From: CAYGTK01 sp964352775
Lineage (GTDB): Bacteria; Bacteroidota; Bacteroidia; Chitinophagales; CAIOSU01
Assembly: GCA_964352775.1 (NCBI GenBank)
Contig: CAYGTK010000138.1
Coordinates: 1-11,869 of the forward strand
Length of the DNA: 11,869 nucleotides
Direction: 5' to 3'
Made by a program: the position numbers and the translations under genes. Below are positions 1 to 7,018 of the stretch, one piece after another; position 1 is the stretch's first letter; each line of letters begins with the position of its first letter. The notes below the pieces were generated by a model, which was not told the origin of the DNA, searched no databases, and saw only the letters and a program-made list of their open reading frames with translations.

Positions 1-321
1 TACAGCTGCCAAAGCCGTGTAGATACCGTGGTAATAGTACCCAACTACAACTGCCCAACATCGGTAGCCAACAGAGCACAGAAGTCAGAAGTTAGACTGT
101 GGCCCAATCCTTTTTCGGGAGATGTGTCCATCAATATGCCAAAGCAAGGTAAAGTACACCTTTACGATCTTTCGGGCAACCAACTTGGCAGCTACAAGGC
201 AAGTGAGGGCCTAAACACTATACCACTCAGTCAGTTGAGCCTAGCCAATGGCATGTACATCTACAAAGTGTGGGTAAACAACAATTTGGTGCTGACGGAT
301 AAGCTGGTGAAGATGGAGTAG
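1..321 (+). CDS. C-terminal end of a T9SS-secreted protein (partial, 5' end outside window)
   Basis: The reading frame is open from the first base, so the gene starts upstream of the window; the first ATG at 28 is unlikely to be the true start. About 106 residues are visible. They contain the hallmark 'WPNPFSGDVSI' turn, then 'KVHLYDLSGNQL', 'LSLANGMYIYKVWVNNN' and a basic 'DKLVKME' tail. This is the order seen in T9SS type A sorting domains (Por secretion tail), which direct a protein across the outer membrane and are then cleaved or used for surface anchoring. The functional part of the protein lies outside the window, so its activity cannot be told. A Cys pair in the first residues (C3 and a later Cys in 'NYNCP') suggests an extracytoplasmic domain just before the tail. 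The gene converges on the esterase gene at 466-2394. Confidence 0.9.
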   Translation, partial: YSCQSRVDTVVIVPNYNCPTSVANRAQKSEVRLWPNPFSGDVSINMPKQGKVHLYDLSGNQLGSYKASEGLNTIPLSQLSLANGMYIYKVWVNNNLVLTDKLVKME

Positions 322-347
322 TTTCAAGCACTGTACAATCCATTCCC

Positions 348-438
348 GTCATCCTGAAGTCCTTTCAGGATCTAGCGTAAGAATGAAGTTCAGTATTAAA
401 GTCAAGTGCATGAGATTCTGAAACAAGTTCAGAATGAC
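348..438. repeat. Paired-hairpin inverted repeat between convergent genes (REP/BIME-like)
   Basis: Two 26-bp arms (348-373 and 413-438) are inverted copies of each other with 21 of 26 positions matching, separated by 39 bp. Each arm is itself a hairpin: 351-358 pairs perfectly with 364-371 (8 bp, 5-nt loop) and 415-422 pairs perfectly with 428-435 (8 bp, 5-nt loop). Substitutions in the stems are compensated: the first stem has C:G where the second has T:A at the same place (TCCTGAA/TTCAGGA versus TTCTGAA/TTCAGAA). The element sits between two convergent genes, where it might also end transcription, but no clear T-tract directly follows either stem. Similar 'TCATTCTGAA...TTCAGAATGA' intergenic repeats are, from general knowledge, common in flavobacterial genomes. 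Their mobility or function is inference. Confidence 0.75.
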
Positions 439-465
439 ATGGCTTTATTATAAACGTTTTTTATA

Positions 466-2394
466 CTACAACTTCAACACCTTAACCTGCCTTACTGCAG
501 AATCGAGGTGTAAGTTCAACACATAAATTCCTATTGGTAAATCCGTGGTATTTAGAGTTATGCTACCGCGATTGAAAGAGTAGCTAACCTCCTGCTTTTG
601 CCCTTGAATATTACTTAACTCGGCATGGACTTCTGGAGGAATATTTTGCAAGGTCAATTCATTTGAAAACGGGTTGGGAAAAATAGAAATACCTTCCAAA
701 ACTGTTGGGCGAATGCTAACATTGGTGGAATCATTATTTGTATCAGCCTTGAAATATAAGAATGGGGCGGAAAGCAAACTACAATCATTATTGGTAGTTA
801 CCTCTACTTGATAATTGCCCTCTAAAGCTGGTAGGATAGTTTGACTGTTGCTATTTAAAATAGCACCACCTTCAAAAAACCAACGATAGTTATCAGCTAC
901 CGAAGTACCCAACACATTGCTAACAGCTTGTACAACAGGGGTGTCAGGTAAGGCATATACCGCATAAGTGCGCGTAACCGTATCTGATTTGCAACCATTA
1001 GTACTAGTTCCATACAAGCTAACCAAGCCCGAACTATCGGGGCCAAGGGTTAGGCTACTGGTTGTTATAGTAGTATCTGCCAATTCCCAATAAAGAGTGG
1101 CAGCACCTCGTCCATTTAATGTGATCTCACCACCAGCGCAAGTTGCGCTATCTCCACTGATGCTTACCGTAGGGTTGGGATAAACGGTAACCGATTGACT
1201 TACCTCTTCTAGCTCCAAACCATTTTTACTAGTACTTTGAAGCGAAACCGAGCCGCTTTGCTGCCAGCTTACCTCGATCCATTCGCCATTTGGGGGTTGG
1301 TTGGTAATTGTTCCGCCAGTAACCAACCAACAATATTGACCACCAGTGGATTGAGCAGAGTATACCGCCACATCACCAATACAAACTTCATCCATTCCCG
1401 TAATCGCCTGCTCAGAACCTAGTACGTCTACCGTGAAATTGGCAATGGAATCGTACAGAGGGTCAAACATAGCAGTGGGCACCCCAGGTATACCCCAAGG
1501 AATATGCCCCTGACCAACTAGCGGTATAAAGCGGTTGAAGCCGCCCAAATTTTGTAAGCGAGGGTGAATTATTGAAGAGCCATAAACAGTAGGCATCACT
1601 AAATCAGCAGAAAACGGTGCCCCTACTCCAAAGGGGACTAAATTATCCGCATCTCCATGAATGGAAAGGGTCGGTTTTATATTATTCGCGTTTATCCAAT
1701 TGGTGTCACCTATCGCCCCCCAGTTGTTAACTACGGCACGCACATTAGAGCTGTGTTGATAGCTATTGCCAGAGCAGTCCTTACATCCTAGATCTGGCCA
1801 TGGAACCAATCCACCCTGTCCATAAGTAGAAGCAGGTCTATCAGCCTCGTCCATATAAGCAACATGCAGGGCTCCAAATGAACCCGCGCTGTTTCCCGAG
1901 ACAAAAATCTGGTTGGTATCAATACGATATTGCTGCGCAAACTCTTTAAAATAGCGAATGGCCGCACTGTAATCTTGGGTACACCTGTACACAGCCCGCT
2001 CGGCACTACCAGCATTGGTAAGATTTAAGCCCTTACGGTAATTGATACTGGCTGTAACGAAACCTCTTCGGGCAAATCGCTCACACATTTCTTGCATATC
2101 GCCATGTTCTTTGTTCCCAATAATGAATGCCCCGCCAAAAGCCCACAAAAATAGTGGACGAAGCGATTGTGTATCGCCAGCAGGTTGAAAAATATCCATA
2201 TCTAGATCGAGGGGGACAGTTACGTTTTCTCCTAAATAAACTGGGGTTAGCAGTGGGGCATTACCATATACTACGTCGCGCTGAATATCTAGTTGAGTGA
2301 AAACCTCGGAACGGTAACGATCACTACTACAGGTTTGGGCCGAAAGCCCACTTACAACAAAAACAAATAGAAATGTGATTAGCCCCTTTTGCAT
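466..2394 (-). CDS. Secreted alpha/beta-hydrolase (carboxylesterase-like) with T9SS sorting domain
   Basis: The 642-residue protein starts with a signal peptide (1-19/20, cut after 'GLSAQ'). Residues about 30-325 form an alpha/beta-hydrolase domain of the esterase type. An oxyanion-hole segment 'WAFGGAFIIG' lies at 84-93, the nucleophile elbow G-N-S-A-G at 167-171 (Ser169), a likely acid in 'HGDADNLVPF' (Asp250), and the likely catalytic His in 'GQGHIPWG' (His297). Residues about 330-545 look like Ig/PKD-type beta domains with regularly spaced Cys. The C-terminus (about 566-642, 'ISIFPNPFSNEL') is a T9SS type A sorting domain. The protein should therefore act outside the cell or on its surface, hydrolysing an ester. 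The substrate cannot be told from sequence; a peptidase of the same fold is possible. C204 and C207 ('CKDC') may form a disulfide. It is a single-gene unit ending in TAG, converging on the gene at 1-321. Confidence 0.88.
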   Translation of the reverse strand: MQKGLITFLFVFVVSGLSAQTCSSDRYRSEVFTQLDIQRDVVYGNAPLLTPVYLGENVTVPLDLDMDIFQPAGDTQSLRPLFLWAFGGAFIIGNKEHGDMQEMCERFARRGFVTASINYRKGLNLTNAGSAERAVYRCTQDYSAAIRYFKEFAQQYRIDTNQIFVSGNSAGSFGALHVAYMDEADRPASTYGQGGLVPWPDLGCKDCSGNSYQHSSNVRAVVNNWGAIGDTNWINANNIKPTLSIHGDADNLVPFGVGAPFSADLVMPTVYGSSIIHPRLQNLGGFNRFIPLVGQGHIPWGIPGVPTAMFDPLYDSIANFTVDVLGSEQAITGMDEVCIGDVAVYSAQSTGGQYCWLVTGGTITNQPPNGEWIEVSWQQSGSVSLQSTSKNGLELEEVSQSVTVYPNPTVSISGDSATCAGGEITLNGRGAATLYWELADTTITTSSLTLGPDSSGLVSLYGTSTNGCKSDTVTRTYAVYALPDTPVVQAVSNVLGTSVADNYRWFFEGGAILNSNSQTILPALEGNYQVEVTTNNDCSLLSAPFLYFKADTNNDSTNVSIRPTVLEGISIFPNPFSNELTLQNIPPEVHAELSNIQGQKQEVSYSFNRGSITLNTTDLPIGIYVLNLHLDSAVRQVKVLKL

Positions 2395-2505
2395 AATGAC
2401 TTAAATCTACAATTTTTTGAGTGCTTTAATAGATAATATATGCTGTAGAAATAAACCTCATACCTATGGCCTTTCTAAAGCCCTAACTGCCTAAGTATAT
2501 GATAA

Positions 2506-3492
2506 TTAAAACACCATCAAATTACAACCCCTTATCTCCGCATTATCTTGTCGGCCTAACACTTCGAAAGTACCATCGGAATGAAGTTTTCCAATATCAT
2601 CTGTAGCTATAAAGCTGCACGAGTGGAAATTGGCAAGGTCTATTACATTAATTAGTCCTGATTGGCCAATGGGTAATATCGTTTTTGGGTCGTAGGGGTC
2701 GCGGATCAATATGCTCATCCAAGGTGGACACTTAAATCTACCGCCCTGCATAGCATAGGCTTGCGAGAGTAATTCCGTCATTCCATATTCGCTGGCGATG
2801 TGTTCTACTTGAAAGGCTTTTTGTAGAATGCCATGCAGTTCCTCCCGTATCAACTCCTTCCTTCTGCCCTTCATACCACCAGTTTCCATTATGGTAATGC
2901 CTGATAAGTCTTGAGGAAATCGTTCTGCCAGATCGAGTAAAGCGAAGGATACACCTATTAATAAGGTAGGCACTCCCCCCTTTTTCAGGTTGGCTAGCTT
3001 GATAGATAATCCTTCCAAGTCATCTAAATAAAAACCGCTTTCTTCGTGATCGGACATGGTGATCAACCAATCGACCATACTTACTAGTGACGAATTACTT
3101 CGTTCTAAATAAGATGGTAGCAGGGCAAGTATTGCCATATCTTCAGGTTCGCCCACTTGGTTAATGAAGGTGGTAGTGCAGCCATCTTTATACAGTGCTA
3201 AGTTTTTAACATGATGCTTACTGGTTAACTGGCCAGTGGTTCCGCTACTCTCAAAAATGGCCTGTGCATCAAACGCTCCACTCTTTATGGTCGCGTATTT
3301 AAACATACCTATCGGGAGAAAAGGCACATCGTCTATAGCTTTGGGCTGGTAGCCTTTACCATAGTACAACTCTACATATTTACGATAGGTAGGTTCATAA
3401 GCATATTGATGCTGAAATACCTCGGCTACAGCATCTGGAAACCTATTAGCAGAAAGTTGAAAGTATCGATATGGTGATAAGTCTGTGTTCAC
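2506..3492 (-). CDS. LuxE/PaaK-family acyl-activating enzyme (acyl-protein synthetase-like)
   Basis: The 328-residue cytoplasmic protein has the adenylate-forming signature 'FESSGTTGQLTSKH' (SSGTTG at 82-87), a downstream 'METGGMKGRR' (202-210), 'SEYGMTELLSQAY' (234-246) and a terminal 'GRQDNAEIRGCNLMV'. These match the LuxE/PaaK branch of ANL enzymes, which activate a carboxylic acid as acyl-AMP and pass it to a Cys or thiol carrier. LuxE is about 370 residues, so this is a compact member. There is no LuxC reductase or LuxD thioesterase beside it, so bioluminescence is not implied and the substrate is unknown. Start: the codon is GTG (3490-3492). A stop codon lies in frame two codons upstream and the next Met is residue 63, so an ATG start would remove the conserved N-terminus ('SPYRYFQLSANRFPDAVAEV'). 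It is divergent from 3602-4105 and separated from the esterase gene downstream by 111 bp. Confidence 0.85.
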   Translation of the reverse strand: MNTDLSPYRYFQLSANRFPDAVAEVFQHQYAYEPTYRKYVELYYGKGYQPKAIDDVPFLPIGMFKYATIKSGAFDAQAIFESSGTTGQLTSKHHVKNLALYKDGCTTTFINQVGEPEDMAILALLPSYLERSNSSLVSMVDWLITMSDHEESGFYLDDLEGLSIKLANLKKGGVPTLLIGVSFALLDLAERFPQDLSGITIMETGGMKGRRKELIREELHGILQKAFQVEHIASEYGMTELLSQAYAMQGGRFKCPPWMSILIRDPYDPKTILPIGQSGLINVIDLANFHSCSFIATDDIGKLHSDGTFEVLGRQDNAEIRGCNLMVF

Positions 3493-3601
3493 GTGCTAGT
3501 GTGGGGTAAAGATGTGTATATCTTAACTCTCTGCGCTGCCGATCTATTGATTTTTTTTCGCAAATTCGTGCTTTCAATAAAAATTAGACAAACTAACACG
3601 G

Positions 3602-4105
3602 ATGAAAAAGCTACTCTTCCTTTTTGTATTTGCCACTATTTCTATGACCGCTTTCGCTCAACAAGATCGCGTAAAAGGGTTCCGCGACATCGATTGGGGT
3701 ACCCATAAAGATTCTGTTTTTGTAGATGGAGAACAGGTTAAGTTCAAAAAGGTAAAAGATGCCTTATTACCAGAAGCATATGTTCGCACTGGCGACCGCA
3801 TGGTTATCGGTAGTGTTAACTTAAGCTCACTATACTACTTCTTTAATGAAGATAATCGCCTTTACAAAGTACAACTAGGTGGAGGCCGTGAGCAGTTGGA
3901 TGAAATGATCTTTATTTTGGATTACAAATTCGGCAAATTCGCTTCTAAAAGTACTGTAGATGATGTTATCTACTACCAATGGGTGGTACAAGACGTTACA
4001 TTTACTTTAGCTGAATTTTCGGTTAAAAACTTCGTGCTAAGCATAGAAAGCGATTACGAAACTCGCGCTATTGTTGAGAAAAACTCTACTGTAGACGATT
4101 TTTAA
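3602..4105 (+). CDS. Small exported protein of unknown function
   Basis: The 167-residue product has a clear signal peptide (K2-K3, hydrophobic core 4-17, cleavage after 'AFA' at about 19). The mature part begins 'QQDRVKGFRDIDWGTHKDSVF'-like (quoted in part). The 'FR-IDWGT-KDSV' opening is a pattern found in several unrelated-looking exported proteins whose first strand reads 'F-G--WG-s--eV'. Alternating hydrophobic residues ('SSLYYFFNEDNRLYKVQL', 'VIYYQWVVQDVTFTLAEF') suggest an antiparallel beta sheet. There is no Cys in the mature part, no lipobox and no T9SS tail, so a soluble periplasmic protein is the likely location. I do not recognise a named family. The gene is monocistronic: a divergent neighbour lies on the left and a strong terminator follows 26 bases after the stop. 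Confidence 0.8.
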   Translation: MKKLLFLFVFATISMTAFAQQDRVKGFRDIDWGTHKDSVFVDGEQVKFKKVKDALLPEAYVRTGDRMVIGSVNLSSLYYFFNEDNRLYKVQLGGGREQLDEMIFILDYKFGKFASKSTVDDVIYYQWVVQDVTFTLAEFSVKNFVLSIESDYETRAIVEKNSTVDDF

Positions 4106-4131
4106 TAGCTGCTAGCTAACAGATAATATTG

Positions 4132-4164
4132 AAAGGTCTCTTCCATTGCGGGAGAGACCTTTTT
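4132..4164 (+). terminator. Rho-independent terminator after the 3602-4105 gene
   Basis: A perfect 10-bp stem (4132-4141 with 4153-4162) encloses an 11-nt loop and runs into a short T-tract (TTTTT at 4160-4164). It begins 26 bases after the stop codon. Because AAAGG starts the stem, the hairpin could also work weakly on the other strand, but no gene ends there. Confidence 0.88.
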
Positions 4165-4290
4165 AGTTAAACATCAGTTATCCAAAGTTGATAGTATAAT
4201 TTAGAGAAAGGAACTTTCAAGCTATCCGAGCCTACCCTCGCAACAATTGGCTAGCAAGGGCGTTTCACTTATCAACCTAAACAACACAAT

Positions 4291-4824
4291 ATGAACGCGT
4301 CTATTTACTCTTATCTGCTCGTTGGTCTACTTGCCCTATCAGGTTTTACCACATTTACCAGTATCAACGCTTGGACTATAGGTAGCGACTACTCCGTGAA
4401 ATTCACCAGCGAAGACCCTACAGGTGTATTCACTAAAATGAACGGCACTATCATTTTTGATGAGAGTGACCTCACTTCTTCCAGCTTCAATATGAGTGTA
4501 GATGCCAGCTCGATAAGCACGGGCAACGGTATGAAAAATAAGCACGCTAAAAGCGATAACTGGTTCAGTGTAGAAGAATACCCGAACATTACATTCGTAT
4601 CTAGCAAAATAAGTAAGACTACCGATGGCTACAGCGTAACGGGCAAGTTGAACATGCATGGGGTGGAAAAAGAGATCAGCTTTCCTTTCACCTTTGTTGA
4701 CAACACTTTTACGGGAAGCTTTGATGTTAATAGGCTCGATTACAACATCGGTTCTACCAAAGGTATGCAAGGCAAGGCTTCTACCGATCTTAGTGTAGCT
4801 ATTTCCGTTCCTGTAACTAAATAA
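4291..4824 (+). CDS. YceI-family secreted lipid-binding protein
   Basis: The 177-residue protein carries a signal peptide (cleavage about after 'TSINA', residue 27). The mature domain has the YceI (lipocalin-like beta barrel) pattern: 'WTIGSDYSVKFTS', 'GTIIFDESDLTSSSFNMSVDASSISTGN' as successive strands (cited in part), 'KSDNWFSVEEYPNITFVSSKI', 'VTGKLNMHGVEKEISFPF' and a final strand 'STDLSVAISVPVTK'. In studied members the barrel binds an isoprenoid or other long-chain amphiphile in the periplasm; here the ligand is unknown. The protein ends in two stop codons in a row (TAA TAG, 4822-4827). The next gene starts only 7 bases later, so the two are almost certainly co-transcribed. The 186-bp leader from the previous gene contains the terminator at 4132-4164. 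I see only a partial promoter match near 4195-4204 (TATAATTTAG), without a well-placed upstream element. Confidence 0.92.
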   Translation: MNASIYSYLLVGLLALSGFTTFTSINAWTIGSDYSVKFTSEDPTGVFTKMNGTIIFDESDLTSSSFNMSVDASSISTGNGMKNKHAKSDNWFSVEEYPNITFVSSKISKTTDGYSVTGKLNMHGVEKEISFPFTFVDNTFTGSFDVNRLDYNIGSTKGMQGKASTDLSVAISVPVTK

Positions 4825-4831
4825 TAGGGCC

Positions 4832-5218
4832 GTGAAAAAGAGCTTATTACACGGACTTACCGCTGGCGCACTAGCCGCACTAGCTGCCAATATATACAAC
4901 ACCGCCTACAGCCAAGCGCTATTGGTAGACCTTAGCTTGGTGATAAACCCTATGGGGATAGTTGGCGCTTGTTTATTCGGTTGTTTGCTGGCTTCACTGG
5001 CTTACTTCTTTTTTAGCAAGTGGGTAACCAAAGGGCGAGATAGCTTATTCAATGCCCTTTTTTTAATACTCACCTTTGCTTCCTTCGTTGGCCCCTTTGC
5101 CATCACCCTGCCCTACGAGGTAGAATTCCCCGAAATGCTACCAGGCCTAGCCATACCGCTGCATTTGTTTCCTGTGTTGTTTTGGTTGGCAACTAAACCT
5201 TTGCTTTATAATCGGTAG
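4832..5218 (+). CDS. Four-helix integral membrane protein, YceI partner, function unknown
   Basis: The 128-residue protein has four predicted membrane segments at roughly 6-28, 36-61, 72-93 and 103-124. The start is GTG at 4832-4834: in-frame TAA lies upstream at 4814-4816, with no ATG between it and the GTG, and 'MKKSLLHGLTAG' is a sensible N-terminus with positive charge before helix 1. It sits 7 bases after the YceI gene and shares its operon. In other bacteria YceI-type genes are often paired with a cytochrome b561-like four-helix protein. This one has only two His (H7 and H111), too few to bind two b-type hemes, so it is not b561. It resembles small DUF6069-type membrane proteins, but that is a tentative match from memory. 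Role: possibly placing or loading the YceI ligand, which is inference. Confidence 0.8.
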   Translation: MKKSLLHGLTAGALAALAANIYNTAYSQALLVDLSLVINPMGIVGACLFGCLLASLAYFFFSKWVTKGRDSLFNALFLILTFASFVGPFAITLPYEVEFPEMLPGLAIPLHLFPVLFWLATKPLLYNR

Positions 5219-5302
5219 GTGTACCTGCCTGACCTAATACTATCCCCAACTCATCCTTACCTACTAATAAGTATGCAACTACATAGCGTCTATTAACGCG
5301 CC

Positions 5303-5337
5303 CAAAAACAAAAGCCACCCCAATATATTGGAATGGC
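5303..5337 (-). terminator. Terminator of the 5389-6825 gene
   Basis: On the minus strand a stem GCCA/TGGC (5314-5317 with 5334-5337) and a perfect 12-nt palindrome CCAATATATTGG (5320-5331) are separated by a 2x2 mismatch. The structure is followed by a T-rich run (complement of 5303-5313, TTTTGTTTTTG). It begins about 50 bases after the minus-strand stop at 5389. The plus strand has no T-tract after the hairpin, so it probably serves only the minus-strand gene. Confidence 0.72.
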
Positions 5338-5388
5338 CTTGCATGAGTTGAGTTGAGGTTTGCTTTTAAGCAATAAGATCGCAAGCTG

Positions 5389-6825
5389 TTATTGGAAGAT
5401 CACTTTGCGAGTTAGGGCTTTGTGTTTCCATTGTACGCGGTAGGCATAAATTCCTGTTGGCAGGTCGTTTCTAGGAATGCTTAGTTCGCTGCCAGTAGTA
5501 TTGCTGTAGTTGCGAACGATGCTTCCTTTCAGGTCTATTAAATAAATAGCTTCGGGTGTATCAGTTCCCGTCCAGCTAATAGTTATTTGGTTAATGGCTG
5601 GGTTAGGGTAAGCGCTTACGCTCAATTCCTCTGCCACTTCCCAAATTGAAGTTGAAACAGTATCTACACCACCGTTGGGGTTAGCTGTGCTATCTACTGT
5701 AGTATCAATAGGCTCAGTAGGTAGCTCAAAGCGAGTGCTATCAAATTCAATAACTACTGCTTGTGGAAGGTAATCTCTATAGCCAGTTAATACCAGGTTA
5801 CCCGTTTTGGTCTCAATTACTTGACGAAGGCGGCCTTCTAAGTTCTTTCTCCAAAGTGGAACTCCGTCGTAATCCATTTTAATAAGTAGTGCGGTACAAG
5901 TACCATCTACTGATTCCGTACCCAATACTACCAAACCATTATCGTGTGTAGTAATGGCTTTGTAGTTTGCACTTCCACAAGTACGGCCATAAGTTTTGGT
6001 CCATATTTCAGTACCAACTGAATCAAGCTTAACCAATTTCAGGCTATCGCTGTGGCCTGTTAATAAAAGTTCGTTGTTAGGAAGCGCAGTAATGTCGTAG
6101 GCAAAATCGTAACCCTGCTCACCAAATGTGCGCGAAATAGCTAGTGTACCGTCGGCGTTCAATAGTTGAACCGTGTAATCAACATCGCCACTACGGGTTT
6201 TAGTATCGCTCCATCCGCTGGCAGCTATCATACCGTTGCTCATTTCTACCACACCGTGCAGTTGGTCGTTTCCGTAACCTTCCATTAGGTATTCCCAAAC
6301 TACATCGCCATTGGTGGTCATTTTAGTTACAAATGCATCGTAGCTAGGATTGCTACAAGAAGTAACTGCATAGAAACCAGTGATCAAGAAATGACCATCG
6401 GCAGTTTCGGTTACTTTGGTAGAAGTGTTTTTACATAAGCCGTAGAATAAGCTCTTGCTCCAAAGTACTTGGCCAGTAGCGGTAGTTTTGGTCAATCGGA
6501 TAGAATCGTTAACGAATCCTGCTTTCTCACCTCCGTAAAATAAGATATTACCATTGGCAGCCGTGCTAGCCATGCGGCCGTGAAAAGCTTGGTCGAACAT
6601 TACTTTGGTAGTATCTAAGTTAGCATCAAGCTGTAGCAAGTTACCTTTCCAATCAGCAGAACCACATTTTTTAGCAGCACTTAATAGGTAACCATCGGTC
6701 AATTCTACCAACGCTACACCTTCATCGTAGCAAGAAGCTTCTCCGTAAAGAGCTTCATTAACCACTTGAGCCGTTAAAGAAAGGGTTGAAAAAAGAGTTA
6801 TCATCGCTGCGCAAAACTTCATCAT
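5389..6825 (-). CDS. T9SS-secreted protein with seven propeller-like repeats
   Basis: The 478-residue protein has a signal peptide (1-20, cleavage at 'LTAQ'). Residues about 40-365 consist of some seven repeats with the core 'DG-LL-tG ... v-KLD--G---W'. Examples are 'ADGHFLITGFYAV' with 'FVTKMTTNGDVVWEYLMEG' (142-182), 'NNELLLTGHSDSLKLVKLDS' (250-269) and 'NGLVVLGTE' with 'LLIKMDYDGVPLWRK' (296-326). Such repeats fold as beta-propellers in related proteins. A Thr/Pro/Asp-rich linker (about 366-398) leads to a T9SS type A sorting domain starting 'LSVSAYPNPAINQITISW' and ending in 'RKVIFQ'. The protein should be exported to the surface or medium; no catalytic residues are recognisable, so binding or a structural role is more likely than enzymatic activity. 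Two Met codons open the frame (6820-6825); either may be used. It is monocistronic and divergent from 7019-8287. Confidence 0.87.
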   Translation of the reverse strand: MMKFCAAMITLFSTLSLTAQVVNEALYGEASCYDEGVALVELTDGYLLSAAKKCGSADWKGNLLQLDANLDTTKVMFDQAFHGRMASTAANGNILFYGGEKAGFVNDSIRLTKTTATGQVLWSKSLFYGLCKNTSTKVTETADGHFLITGFYAVTSCSNPSYDAFVTKMTTNGDVVWEYLMEGYGNDQLHGVVEMSNGMIAASGWSDTKTRSGDVDYTVQLLNADGTLAISRTFGEQGYDFAYDITALPNNELLLTGHSDSLKLVKLDSVGTEIWTKTYGRTCGSANYKAITTHDNGLVVLGTESVDGTCTALLIKMDYDGVPLWRKNLEGRLRQVIETKTGNLVLTGYRDYLPQAVVIEFDSTRFELPTEPIDTTVDSTANPNGGVDTVSTSIWEVAEELSVSAYPNPAINQITISWTGTDTPEAIYLIDLKGSIVRNYSNTTGSELSIPRNDLPTGIYAYRVQWKHKALTRKVIFQ

Positions 6826-6878
6826 AGTGAAACTTTTGAATTATCGTTCCGTAAATCCTAATTGAGTCGAGTAGGATC

Positions 6879-6949
6879 GCAAGCGCGTTGAATACTTTCA
6901 ATGTAGACTACCTTTTCATTAAAGTCAAGTCTATTTTCAATGCGCTTGC
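6879..6949. promoter_or_regulatory. Large inverted repeat in a divergent promoter region
   Basis: Arms at 6879-6892 and 6936-6949 are inverted copies with 13 of 14 positions matching (GCAAGCGC-TTGAA type). Nested inside is a second matched pair, TAGACT (6904-6909) with AGTCTA (6928-6933). The word TTTCAATG also occurs twice in direct orientation (6896-6903 and 6935-6942). The element lies between genes that start at 6825 (minus) and 7019 (plus). A weak promoter for the minus gene can be drawn with its -33 TTG inside the left arm and a poor -7 (TAGGATTT) 19 bp away. A shared operator or a cruciform-forming repeat are both possible; neither is proven. Confidence 0.5.
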
Positions 6950-7018
6950 CCTATTTAACTAAAATAAGTCCCTCCTAGCCTTCGTTAGCCCTATATAGAT
7001 CTCTTAGCTTTAAGGTTC

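Noticed and set aside
2468..2482. GGCcTTT/AAAGCC hairpin as terminator of the LuxE-like gene
   Set aside because: The stem has a bulge and only a 2-nt loop in the best pairing, with no T-tract after it on the minus strand.
2506..3492. LuxE-like gene as evidence for a bioluminescence (lux) operon
   Set aside because: No luciferase, LuxC or LuxD gene is present; LuxE/PaaK-like proteins are common in non-luminous Bacteroidota.
4339..4902. A 187-codon open frame on the minus strand opposite the YceI gene
   Set aside because: It lies wholly over a well-supported YceI gene and the start of its partner, and its product has no signal peptide, domain or compositional sense. It is a mirror of the coding constraint on the plus strand.
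4832..5218. Cytochrome b561 identity for the YceI-linked membrane protein
   Set aside because: Only two His are present (H7, H111), whereas b561-type proteins use four to bind two hemes.
5193..5384. A 63-codon minus-strand open frame in the gap between the four-helix protein gene and the propeller gene
   Set aside because: It runs through the terminator at 5303-5337 and overlaps the end of the gene at 4832-5218; its product looks like random intergenic translation.
5371..5394. CAATAA/TTATTG 6-bp inverted repeat as a plus-strand terminator for the 4832-5218 gene
   Set aside because: The loop is 12 nt, the stem is AT-rich, it overlaps the stop codon of the opposing gene and no T-tract follows.
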